Shown here: in pieces, positions 7,321 through 15,526 of the stretch
Layout: each line of letters begins with the position of its first letter
How positions within the stretch are numbered: the stretch's first letter is position 1
Origin: Bog-793 sp963803025
GTDB taxonomy: Bacteria; Actinomycetota; Acidimicrobiia; Acidimicrobiales; Bog-793
Direction: 5' to 3'
Assembly (NCBI GenBank): GCA_963803025.1
Contig: CAWDKZ010000020.1
Location: forward strand, 186,001 to 250,000
DNA: 64,000 nt
The notes under the pieces: generated by a model
The model's input: only the letters and a program-made list of their open reading frames with translations
What the model was told of the DNA's origin: nothing
The model's database searches: none
Position numbers and translations under genes: made by a program

Positions 7321-9543
7321 ATGAGTCCGTCACGCACGTCGCCTCCTGTACGCACGATCACGCTCGATGACGAGGTTCTCGAGTTGCGTGTCGAGGTTGG
7401 CTCGGACGGTGTCGCCCGTCTCGCCCGCTTCGCCGCCGCGCCGGGCGATCGATCCGGCCGGGCCGAGCCGGGACCGGCAGCCGCCGCCTCGGGTCTCCCC
7501 CTGCTCGACGTCGTGACGGCGGGTAGCGGCCGGGCACGCACGGGCCGGCGCTACGTCGAGTCGGCGACTGGCGGCCGGATGCGTTACCTGGGCCACGAGC
7601 AGCGTGAGGACGGCCCGTGGCGGGAGCTGCGCGTGCTGCTCGAGGACCCCGAGACGTCGTTACGTGCCGAGTGCTCGTACCGGGTCCTCGCCGGGGGCGG
7701 GACGCTGCGGGCGACGACCCGGCTGAGCAATGCCGGTCGCTCGGCGGTGAGCGTCGAGTCGGTGACCACCTTCGTCGCGTCCGGTATCGAAGGTCCGGCG
7801 GGGGCGCTCGGCGAGGTCGACCTGTGGTGGGCGGAGAACGACTGGCTCGGCGAGGGCCGCTGGCAGCACCGACCCTTTCGGGACGCCCTGCCGGACCTCA
7901 ACCGCAGCGTGCACGGGGGCGACTCGCGGGCGATGTTCGGGCTGACGAGCGAGGGCAGCTGGTCCTCCGGCGGCTTCTTGCCGATGGGCGCGGCGGTGAA
8001 CCGGCGGACCGGCCATGCCTGGCTGTGGCAGATCGAGCACAACGGCGCCTGGCACTGGCAGGTCGGCGAGCACAGCTCGACGTGCGGCGAACACACGGGC
8101 CGTCAGGGACGCGCCGACGACGCGCACGGCGGCTACGTCGCCTTGCTCGGCCCGACCGATGCTGAGCACCACTGGCGCCTCGTGCTCGAACCGGGTGAGT
8201 CGTTTGAGACGGTCCCGGCGGCGGTCGCCCTGAGCGGAGACGGCCTCGAGGGCGCCGTCGCACGGCTGACGCTTTACCGGCGGGCGGCGCGACGCGCCCA
8301 CCCTGACCACGAGCGCCTCGCCGTGATCTTCAACGACTACATGAACACCTTGATGGGCGAGCCGACCACGGACCGCTTGCTGCCGCTCGTCACCGCCGCG
8401 TCGAGCGTCGGGGCTGAGGTGTTCTGCATCGACTCCGGGTGGTACGCGGAGCTCGGTCAGTCGTGGTGGGACACCGTCGGTGTCTGGCGACCGTCGGCCA
8501 GCCGTTTCCCGAACGGCATTGTCGAGGTGCTCGACGCCATCCGCGCTCACGGTATGGTTCCCGGGCTGTGGCTCGAGCCCGAGGTGGTCGGCACGCGCAG
8601 CGCCGTGGCGAGCTCGCTGCCCAAGGAGGCATTTTTCGTGCGTAGCGGCGAACGCGTGGTCGAGCAGGACCGCTACCACCTCGACCTCCGCCACCCGGCG
8701 GCGCGCCGGCACCTCGATGAGGTGGTGGACTTCCTCGTCACCGACCTCCGGGTCGGTTACCTGAAGTTCGATTACAACCTCGACGTCGGGCCGGGGACCG
8801 ACGCCGGCGGTGTGAGTGAAGGAGTCGGGCTGCTCGGGCACAACCGGGCGTTGCTCGACTGGCTCGACTCGATCCTCGACCGGCACCCCGGCCTCGTGAT
8901 CGAGAACTGCGCCTCGGGTGCCATGCGTGCCGACTTCGCCATGCTCTCTCGTCTGCAGCTGCAGTCGACGAGCGACCAGCAGGACTTCTTGCGCTACCCG
9001 CCGATCTCAGTCGCCGCGCCGATGGCGATCACGCCCGAGCAGGCGGCCAACTGGGCCTACCCGCAGCCGGAGTGGAGCGACGACGAGATCGCCTTCGCCC
9101 TCTGCAACGCCCTCCTCGGCCGCGTCCACCTTTCCGGCCACCTCAACAAGATGAGCGAGTCGCAGCTGGCGCTCGTCGCCGCGGCGCTCGCGGTCTACAA
9201 ACGGATCCGGCCGGCGCTATCGCGCGCCGTGCCGTTCTGGCCGCTCGGCCTGCCGCGCTGGACAGATGCCTGGCTCGCGCTCGGCATGCGAGCCCCGGAG
9301 GTGACCTACGTGCTGGCCTGGCGGCGCGAGCATCTCGCCGGCGGTCTGCCGCCCGACGAGCGCGAAAGCCCGGAGCGGATGGTGCTGCCAGTGCCGCACC
9401 TGCACAACGCGGACGTGACTGGCGAGCTGCTCTACCCGGCGCTCGATGGCGTGGCGGCGTGCTGGCAGGACGCGCTCGGGGAACTCACCGTCGAGCTGGC
9501 ACGTGTACCTTCGGCCTGCCTCGTCGAGCTGCGCTCTCGCTGA
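7321..9543 (+). CDS. Alpha-galactosidase, GH36
   Basis: A 740-residue cytoplasmic retaining alpha-galactosidase. The N-terminal beta-sandwich (about 1-310) is followed by the (beta/alpha)8 barrel. The nucleophile is Asp484 in YLKFDYN and the acid/base is Asp552 in STSDQQD, both in the expected GH36 contexts; PGLWLEPEVVG and IDSGWY are further family motifs. The start is the ATG at 7321, one base after the DUF624 stop, with AAAGG just upstream; ATG 7309 is an alternative. No signal peptide is seen, so the substrate is imported intact by the transporter ahead of it. The downstream neighbour on the other strand is a broken ABC ATPase whose truncated 3' end abuts this stop. Confidence 0.96.
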   Translation: MSPSRTSPPVRTITLDDEVLELRVEVGSDGVARLARFAAAPGDRSGRAEPGPAAAASGLPLLDVVTAGSGRARTGRRYVESATGGRMRYLGHEQREDGPWRELRVLLEDPETSLRAECSYRVLAGGGTLRATTRLSNAGRSAVSVESVTTFVASGIEGPAGALGEVDLWWAENDWLGEGRWQHRPFRDALPDLNRSVHGGDSRAMFGLTSEGSWSSGGFLPMGAAVNRRTGHAWLWQIEHNGAWHWQVGEHSSTCGEHTGRQGRADDAHGGYVALLGPTDAEHHWRLVLEPGESFETVPAAVALSGDGLEGAVARLTLYRRAARRAHPDHERLAVIFNDYMNTLMGEPTTDRLLPLVTAASSVGAEVFCIDSGWYAELGQSWWDTVGVWRPSASRFPNGIVEVLDAIRAHGMVPGLWLEPEVVGTRSAVASSLPKEAFFVRSGERVVEQDRYHLDLRHPAARRHLDEVVDFLVTDLRVGYLKFDYNLDVGPGTDAGGVSEGVGLLGHNRALLDWLDSILDRHPGLVIENCASGAMRADFAMLSRLQLQSTSDQQDFLRYPPISVAAPMAITPEQAANWAYPQPEWSDDEIAFALCNALLGRVHLSGHLNKMSESQLALVAAALAVYKRIRPALSRAVPFWPLGLPRWTDAWLALGMRAPEVTYVLAWRREHLAGGLPPDERESPERMVLPVPHLHNADVTGELLYPALDGVAACWQDALGELTVELARVPSACLVELRSR

Positions 9544-9579
9544 ACACGCGCAGGTCGCCAAGGTAGGGCGGTCGATGAC

Positions 9580-10331
9580 GACTGAGCCTTCAGCTCGCCG
9601 GGGGTCCCTTCGGCGACCTTGCGACCGCGGTCGATGAGCGCGATCCAATCGGCGAGTTCGTCGGCCTCGTCGAGGTACTTCGTGGTCAGCAGGATCATGC
9701 AGCCGTCCGCGACCAGGTCACGGATCGTTTCCCACCTTTGTCCTCGGGTCCGCGGGTCAAGTCCGGTGGTTGGCTCGTCGAGAAAACCAGAGCGCGTTTG
9801 GTGATGAGGCTGGTTGCGAGGTTGAGGTGGCGGCGCATGCCACCGGAGAACCGCGAGAGGGGGTCGGCTGGCGGCTTCGGTCAAATGGAACTTCTCAAGC
9901 AGATCGTCTGCGGTGCGGTGGGCCCGCCTCGATGACAGCCCCTGTAGCCGGCCGAAGAGCTACAGGTTCTCGCGCCCGGTCAGGTCCTCGTCCACCGATG
10001 CGTACTGGCCGGTCACACCGATCAGCTGTCGGACGGCGTGGGGCTGAGTCCGGACGTCGTAGCCGAAGATCCTGGCTTCACCGCCACCAATCGGTAGCAA
10101 TGTGGCAAGCATCCGCAGCGTTGCGGTCTTTCCGGCGCCGTTGGGGACGAGGATTCCGAAGATCTCGCCCGCGGCAACGGAGAGGTCGATGCCATCAACC
10201 GCACGGTTCGTGCCGAAGGTCTTAACCAAACCGTGGGCGTTGACCGCGAGGTCCGTCGCCTCGGCGGAAGCACCACTTCGGGCTCGCTCGGCACCGGGGC
10301 GCGGAACGCTTGGTAGCGGCCGACTCTTCAC
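9580..10331 (-). pseudogene. DrrA-type drug-export ABC ATPase, disrupted and truncated
   Basis: Remains of a daunorubicin-resistance-type ABC ATPase. The first part (10331-9963) has TFGTNRAVDGIDL and the Walker A PNGAGKT, with Val replacing the usual preceding Gly. An in-frame TAG at 9962-9960 then interrupts the gene. Beyond it, LFGRLQGL and EKFHLTEAA continue in frame. The signature region (SRFSGGMRRHLNLATSL) is readable only in another frame, and the Walker B end (LDEPTTGLDP) is back in the first. So there are at least one nonsense change and two compensating indels. The C-terminus stops after GTPGELKAQ and the permease partner is missing. It lies downstream of the PadR gene, its usual regulator. 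Confidence 0.9.
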
Positions 10332-10391
10332 CCGGACGGTCCGGGTGGGCGGCGGCCCTGCGGTGCTTGGCCAGGAGGGCCCGGGTGTCGG

Positions 10392-11075
10392 TCACGACCC
10401 GGCGCGGGTGGACCCGTCGGTACCCGCCGGGGCCTCGTCGGCCAGGACCAGATAGATCTTGCGGCGGGTCTCCGTGAGGATGCCCGCCACCGTGGCGATC
10501 TGCTGGTCGGTGCCGGCGTGGGCCACCTGCTGGGTGGCTTTGAGGACCTGGACCATGAGGCCGCGGAGCCCCTGGACGCCGGTGTCGGCGCCCCGGGCGA
10601 CGTCCTCCCAGGGGGCGGGGCCGTCGGTGGCAGCCTCGGCTTCGGTCCGTCCCTGGTCGGTCAGGCTGAAGACCCGCTTCCCCTCCGCCTTGTCGGCGGT
10701 GACCAGTCCCTGGTCTTCCAGGGCTTGCAGGGTGGGGTAGACGGAGCCGGGGCTCGGCTGCCAGACCCCGCCACTTCGATCGGTGAGCTCGGTGATGATC
10801 TGGTAGCCGTGCATCGGCTCCTCGGCCAGGAGGGCCAGGATCGCCGCCCTGACGTCGCCCCGGCCGACCTTGGGGCCCCGGCCGAAGCCGGGCCCGAAGC
10901 CCATGCCTCGGCCGAAGCCGGGACCGAAGCCCTCGCCTCGTCCCCGTCCCCGTCGGCCGCCCCGGATGCGGGGGGAGCCGGCGAACCGGTCGACCCGTCC
11001 CGGGAAGCCCGGGGCAAACTCGGCGCCGTCCGTGGCGTCGTCGTGGGTATGTCCGTGTGAATCGTGTTCGTGCAT
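10392..11075 (-). CDS. PadR-family regulator with His- and Gly-rich N-terminus
   Basis: A 227-residue transcriptional regulator. The PadR winged helix is at about residues 75-150 (AAILALLAEEPMHGYQIITEL, SPGSVYPTLQALEDQGLV), with a C-terminal helical dimer arm. The first 14 residues are His-rich (MHEHDSHGHTHDD) and residues about 40-72 repeat Gly-Phe-Gly-Pro/Arg units, both unusual additions. A metal-binding role for the His stretch is only a guess. Start at the ATG 11075, with AAGGAG six bases upstream; longer in-frame starts lack a ribosome site. It sits 60 bases upstream of the ruined DrrA ATPase, the standard target of such regulators, so it is now an orphan. Confidence 0.88.
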   Translation of the reverse strand: MHEHDSHGHTHDDATDGAEFAPGFPGRVDRFAGSPRIRGGRRGRGRGEGFGPGFGRGMGFGPGFGRGPKVGRGDVRAAILALLAEEPMHGYQIITELTDRSGGVWQPSPGSVYPTLQALEDQGLVTADKAEGKRVFSLTDQGRTEAEAATDGPAPWEDVARGADTGVQGLRGLMVQVLKATQQVAHAGTDQQIATVAGILTETRRKIYLVLADEAPAGTDGSTRAGS

Positions 11076-11179
11076 GTGCGTCTCCTTGTGGTCTGGTGGC
11101 CGGCTCGCACCCTGCGGACCGACTGGCGTCCGTTCCGTGTTCGACAGAGCGGGCTGCAGTGACTGTTCACGTGTCAATC

Positions 11180-11208
11180 ACGATATATCGCAATAGTCAC
11201 GATGTCAA
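11180..11208 (-). promoter_or_regulatory. Promoter and palindrome upstream of padR
   Basis: On the minus strand TTGACA (11208-11203), a 17-base spacer and TATCGT (11185-11180) make a good promoter for the PadR gene. The palindrome CGATATATCG (11181-11190) overlaps the -10 and is a candidate PadR autoregulatory site. Confidence 0.5.
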
Positions 11209-11239
11209 CAGCAGCGTAAACAACCGGGTGGTCCGGAGC

Positions 11240-11391
11240 GGCCGGGTGCCATTATCCGAGTGGGGCCAGACCACTGCCGACCTGCGCTTCGTCGCCCCGT
11301 TCATCGATCGGTTGACCTTCAGCGGCCACATCGTCGAGACCGGCTCCGAGAGCCACCGGTTGCGCTCGACACGGACGCGCGGTGAGCTCCT
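11240..11391 (+). pseudogene. IstB-like (IS21-family) C-terminal remnant
   Basis: Only the tail of an IS21-type helper ATPase is present. It reads VPLSEWGQ, then FIDRLTFSGHIVETGSE and SHRLR. These match the family's C-terminal pattern of a NLPFSEWG-type strand, a ALxDRLxxxxHIIE helix and a SYRLR end. No AAA+ Walker motifs, transposase (IstA) or terminal repeats are present. A further coding-like scrap on the minus strand at about 11580-11392 (ends DNPGAVNAAVDRLP) has no recognised family. The whole 11.2-11.6 kb gap therefore looks like insertion debris. Confidence 0.65.
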
Positions 11392-11600
11392 AAGGGAGCC
11401 GGTCGACCGCCGCGTTCACGGCCCCGGGATTGTCGAGAATCTGCAAGCCGAGGCCATAGTGCTCGTCGGCGTGTTGGGTCCAATGGGCGCGGCGTCCCGT
11501 CTGTTCCCGCGCGGCCATGACACGACGCGGCGTGAGGATGTCCAGCCGAACTCTTGCGGTGCCGCGGGCCCGACTCGACGGGGGTTGTGGCAGCGGGAGG

Positions 11601-13292
11601 TCAGGAAAGGCCGACGATCTCTCCTCGGTCATCGATGTCGATCTCGTAGGCCGAAGGCGTCGAGCTGAGCCCGGGCATCGTCGACATATCGCCGCAGATC
11701 GGGTAGATGAATCCCGCGCCGACCGACGCCCGGACCTCGCGCACCGGGAGACGCCAGCCCGTCGGCGCGCCGTACAAGGTCGGATCTGCCGACAGTGAGT
11801 ACTGGGTCTTGGCGACACAGATCGGCAGGCTGCCCAATCCGTTTGCCTCGTACCTCGCGAGCTCGCGAACTGCGGTCGGCGAAAAGTCGACGCCTTCGGC
11901 GCCGTAGATCTTCGTCGCGATCGTCTCGATCTTCTCTCTGAGCGGCATCTCCGACGGGTAGAGGAGCTGGAACTGGCTCGGTTCCTCGGCGGCTTCAGCG
12001 ACGGCCTCGGCGAGTTCCACGACGCCCTTGCCTCCCTCCGTGAAGGGCCGGCAGAGCGCGACGCGGACACCGAGCGACGTTGCAATCTCGCGGATCGCTT
12101 CGTGCTCGGAGGGGAAGTCGCCCGGCAGGGCGTTGATCGCGACAACCGGCGTGACGCCGTGGCAGCGGATGTTGTCGACCTGCTTGGCGAGGTTTGCCGC
12201 TCCCGACTGGACGTCGTCGACGTTCTCGGCGACCAGGGCTTCCGGCAGCGGTCGCCCGGTGACGACACGATGCCTCCCGGACTGCACCTTCAGCGCGCGC
12301 ACGGTCGCGACGATGACACCGGCGTCGGGCACGAGTCCCGAGGTTCGGCACTTGATGTTGAAGAAGCGTTCCGCGCCCATGTCGGCGCCGAAACCGGCCT
12401 CCGTGATGAGGTAGTCGCCGCTGTGCATCCCGATCAGGTCGGCGACGACCGACGAACTGCCGTGGGCGATGTTGCCGAACGGCCCGGTGTGCACCAGAGC
12501 CGGTGTGTTCTCGAGCGTCTGGAGCAGGTTCGGTTTCAGGGCGTCGCGCATGATGACCGTCATTGCGCCCGCCCCCCGCAGCTGCTCGGCGGTGACCGGC
12601 TCGCCCGATCTCGTGTAGCCGACGACGATGCGGCCGAGCCGCGCCCGCATGTCGACGAGCGAGGCCGAGAGAGCGAGGACCGCCATCGCCTCGGAGGCGG
12701 CGGTGATGTCGAACCCCGTCTGGCGTGGGATCCCATCGAGACGGCCCCCGAGGCCGATGATGTCGTTGCGCAGCGCCCGGTCGCACACGTCGAGGACGCG
12801 CCGCCACGTGATGTCGTGGACGTCGATGCCGAGTTCGTTGCCCTGGTAGATGTGGTTGTCGAGGATCGCGGCGAGCATGTTGTGCGCCGCGGTCACGGCG
12901 TCCATGTCCCCGGTGAGACGGAGCGCGAGGGTCTCGAACGGCACGACCTGGCTGTAGCCACCACCGGCGGCGGCGCCTTTGATGCCGAACGTCGGGCCCA
13001 GCGAACCTTGACGGATCGCGATGGTCGCCCGCTTGCCGATGAGGGGCATCGCCTGGCCGAGACCGATCGTCATCGTGGTCTTGCCCTCGCCGAAGGGCGT
13101 CGGACTGATCGCCGAGACGACGACGTAGCGGGCGCGGGGTTTGTCGGCGAGCTCCTCGATGGTGTCGAGCTTGATCTTCGCGACGTACTCGCCGTAGTGC
13201 TCGAGGAGGTGGCGACCGATCCCCATCTGCGCCGCGATCTCTTCGATCGGCTGCAGCTCGGCTTGGCGGGCGATTTCCAGGGCACTCTGCAT
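11601..13292 (-). CDS. fhs: Formate-tetrahydrofolate ligase
   Basis: Joins formate and THF using ATP to give 10-formyl-THF, or runs backwards to make ATP when formyl groups are produced. At 563 residues it has the full length of the family. The nucleotide-binding segment SPTPFGEGKTTMTIGLGQ is at about 64-81. It is followed by GSLGPTFGIKGAAAGGGYSQV, the LTGDMDAVTAAHNMLAA region and the C-terminal GAGFIYPICGDMSTMPGL. It stands alone, but the purine and methyl-corrinoid clusters to the right both feed the folate pool. Energy recovery through reverse Fhs is a known feature of anaerobic purine fermenters, so a link is reasonable but not shown. Confidence 0.97.
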   Translation of the reverse strand: MQSALEIARQAELQPIEEIAAQMGIGRHLLEHYGEYVAKIKLDTIEELADKPRARYVVVSAISPTPFGEGKTTMTIGLGQAMPLIGKRATIAIRQGSLGPTFGIKGAAAGGGYSQVVPFETLALRLTGDMDAVTAAHNMLAAILDNHIYQGNELGIDVHDITWRRVLDVCDRALRNDIIGLGGRLDGIPRQTGFDITAASEAMAVLALSASLVDMRARLGRIVVGYTRSGEPVTAEQLRGAGAMTVIMRDALKPNLLQTLENTPALVHTGPFGNIAHGSSSVVADLIGMHSGDYLITEAGFGADMGAERFFNIKCRTSGLVPDAGVIVATVRALKVQSGRHRVVTGRPLPEALVAENVDDVQSGAANLAKQVDNIRCHGVTPVVAINALPGDFPSEHEAIREIATSLGVRVALCRPFTEGGKGVVELAEAVAEAAEEPSQFQLLYPSEMPLREKIETIATKIYGAEGVDFSPTAVRELARYEANGLGSLPICVAKTQYSLSADPTLYGAPTGWRLPVREVRASVGAGFIYPICGDMSTMPGLSSTPSAYEIDIDDRGEIVGLS

Positions 13293-13484
13293 CGCGTGCC
13301 GGCTCCTTCCGCTGTTCGCTCGGCGGCGATCAGCCCAGGGAGCGTAGGTTCGCGCCCCTCGCCTCGCAAGGGCGGTGCCCGATCAGGCGGGGCGCTTGGC
13401 AGCATCCGTATTCTGGCCGTTGACGTGCTTGTTTCTCCAAAGCGTGCGGGGCGAAGCGGCCACGACGGGCGATACTCTCCGGGC

Positions 13485-13694
13485 ATGAGAATCAGTGCCC
13501 GTAATCAGCTGCGGGGTACGGTCCTGTCGGTCGAGCAAGGCGCGGTCATGGCTGAGGTGAGGATTCGACTGGTCGGCGGTGAGGAAGTTGTCGCGGCGGT
13601 CACCAAGGAGTCGGTCGAATCGCTGGCAATCGCGGTCGGTGACGAGGTCCTGGCGGTGATCAAGTCCACCTCGGTCATGGTGGCGAAGCGCTAA
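13485..13694 (+). CDS. mop: Mop-family molybdenum-pterin binding protein
   Basis: A 69-residue single TOBE/Mop domain (MRISARNQLRGTV at the start, then EVRIRLVGGEE and VGDEVLAVIKSTSVMV). Such proteins form hexamers that bind molybdate or tungstate oxyanions in the cytoplasm and serve as a store or buffer. It is divergent from fhs and is the first gene of the molybdenum region. The ATG at 13485 gives the exact family length. Confidence 0.93.
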   Translation: MRISARNQLRGTVLSVEQGAVMAEVRIRLVGGEEVVAAVTKESVESLAIAVGDEVLAVIKSTSVMVAKR

Positions 13695-13871
13695 CCCGAT
13701 CGCCGCGGACCCGACCCACCAGCGGGCGGAGAACCGGGCGCGGCGCGCGGGCGCCTTGAGCCTGCGGTGGGGTGTTCGAGGTCCGGGAACGACGCCGCAT
13801 CGCTGACGGCGCGCCCCGGTGGCGCGCTGTCTCGTGCTTCTCGCTCTGCCGTCTCGCCTACTGTCGTGTGA

Positions 13872-14447
13872 ATGTCGCCGACGGACGACCTGTCGCTCAG
13901 CGAGTGGGCGGTGCTCGGACTTGTCGCCGAGGGTCAGACCCACGGATTCGCGGTCGGCCGCGCCTTCGCGCTCGGCGGTGCCATCGGGGAGGTCTGGACG
14001 ATTCCCCGGCCTCTCGTCTACCGGGCGCTCGGCTCGCTCCAGGCCGCAGGACTCGTGCGCGAGATCGGCTCGGTCCCCGGGGTGCGCGGACCAGAACGAC
14101 GACTGATCGAGGCGACGCCGGATGGACAGGCCGCACTTGCGTCCTGGCTCGCCGAGCCGGTTGCGCATGTGCGCGATGTCCGATCGGAACTGCTCGTGAA
14201 GCTGCTGTTGCTCGATCGTGCCGGCAAGGACCCTCTGGGGCTTCTCGAAGCTCAAGCCACGCGGATACGTCCGATGCTCGTCAGCCTGCGCAAGAAGTTG
14301 GCGCGCAGCGAGGGTTTTGACGCGACGTTGGCACGCTGGCGACTCACCTCGGCCGAGGCGCTGGCGCGCTTCCTCGCGGCGTTGATCGAGGCTCGTCAGC
14401 CGGACGCCGGGTCGGGCGCGCGGCATCGGCAGGCCCCACTCGAATGA
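13872..14447 (+). CDS. PadR-family transcriptional regulator
   Basis: A 191-residue regulator. The N-terminal winged helix (LSEWAVLGLVAEGQTHGFAV, then RPLVYRALGSLQAAGLV) and the C-terminal helical domain (about 90-175) match the PadR/Vir layout. It sits between mop and the oxyanion-binding protein gene, whose GTG start lies 105 bases beyond its stop. Control of molybdate uptake or cofactor genes is therefore plausible, but no operator was recognised and no ModE gene is present. Confidence 0.85.
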   Translation: MSPTDDLSLSEWAVLGLVAEGQTHGFAVGRAFALGGAIGEVWTIPRPLVYRALGSLQAAGLVREIGSVPGVRGPERRLIEATPDGQAALASWLAEPVAHVRDVRSELLVKLLLLDRAGKDPLGLLEAQATRIRPMLVSLRKKLARSEGFDATLARWRLTSAEALARFLAALIEARQPDAGSGARHRQAPLE

Positions 14448-14551
14448 GGGCTGAAGCGTGCGACGCGCCGATTCGGCGAACCGACTTTTTCAGGAGAAGC
14501 GCCCCGGCTATGGTCACTAGTCACAAGTTGATTAGTGGAAAGGGGCTCTCC

Positions 14552-15508
14552 GTGCCACATCTCTCGACATGCCCTGCGAGCCGGAGGCGTGATCTGCTCT
14601 CCCGCTCAGGAGTTCGGGGCGGGCGGAAGGGCATCTGGCGCGCCGCGGTCGTCGCGGCCGCCGGCACCGTCCTGGGGCTGGTGACGGTGATTCCCGGCAC
14701 GGGATCCGCCGTGGCGTCGACTGCGAAGGGTGGACCGGTTGACGTCCTCTACGCCGGATCGCTGGTCGACACGATGGGCAAGATCGGGCCCGCCTTCGAG
14801 AAGGCGACCGGGTACACGTTCGAGGGTTTCTCGGCCGGTTCGTCGGCGCTCGCGACCGAGATCCAGGGCAAGACCCAAGAAGCCGACGTCTTCGTCAGCG
14901 CAGGCTCCGCGGCTCCGCTGTCGCTCGAGGGAGGGAAGAACGGTGACTGGGTCTCCTGGTACGCGCAGTTCGGCACGACGCCGCTGCTCATCGGCTACAA
15001 CCCGAAGAGCAAGTTCGCCAAGGACTTCAAAACTGAACCGTGGTACAAGGTCATCGCCATGCCAGGCCTTCGCCTGGGGAGGACCGACCCGGTCGTCGAC
15101 CCGAAGGGCGTTCTCGCTGTGACCGCCCTCAACGACGCGGCCAGGATGTACGGCGAGCCCGTGCTGAAGACCCTCGCGACGGAGACTTCCGATGTCTTTC
15201 CCGAGGAGACCCTCGTCGGTCGCCTCCAGGCAGGCCAGCTCGACGCCGGCTTCTTCTACGGGGTCGAGGCTGAGGCCGCGAGCATCCCGACGGTCACCCT
15301 CGGCGCGATCAAGCTCACGAACCCCTACACGGTCACCGTGGTCAACCGTGCACCGCACCAGGCTGGCGCGGTCGCGTTCGTGGCCTTCCTGCTCAGCTCG
15401 AAAGGTGCTGCCATCCTGCAGAGCGAGGGGCTCACGCTCGACTCGCCGGCGATCCTGAGCGGTCCGAAGTCCGCGGTTCCGTCCGCGTTGCGGTCAGCCG
15501 TCTCCTAG
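14552..15508 (+). CDS. Molybdate/tungstate-type ABC substrate-binding protein
   Basis: A 318-residue extracytoplasmic oxyanion-binding protein. A basic N-region and hydrophobic core (about residues 30-60, AAVVAAAGTVLGLVTV) make a signal peptide. The mature start (VDVLYAGSLVDTMGKIGPAFE) and SAGSSALATEIQGKTQEADVF are those of the ModA/WtpA group. The GTG at 14552 is preceded by GGAAAGGGG and gives a normal signal peptide; longer in-frame starts do not. It is directly followed by the fused permease-ATPase and Moco genes. Molybdate and tungstate cannot be told apart from sequence; WtpA-like tungstate binding is possible. Confidence 0.88.
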   Translation: MPHLSTCPASRRRDLLSRSGVRGGRKGIWRAAVVAAAGTVLGLVTVIPGTGSAVASTAKGGPVDVLYAGSLVDTMGKIGPAFEKATGYTFEGFSAGSSALATEIQGKTQEADVFVSAGSAAPLSLEGGKNGDWVSWYAQFGTTPLLIGYNPKSKFAKDFKTEPWYKVIAMPGLRLGRTDPVVDPKGVLAVTALNDAARMYGEPVLKTLATETSDVFPEETLVGRLQAGQLDAGFFYGVEAEAASIPTVTLGAIKLTNPYTVTVVNRAPHQAGAVAFVAFLLSSKGAAILQSEGLTLDSPAILSGPKSAVPSALRSAVS

Positions 15509-15526
15509 GAAGGGGCACTTTCCGCG

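Noticed and set aside
10855..10960. Apparent short DNA repeats
   Set aside because: They encode the Gly-Phe-Gly-Pro/Arg repeats of the PadR protein; no repeat family or CRISPR structure.
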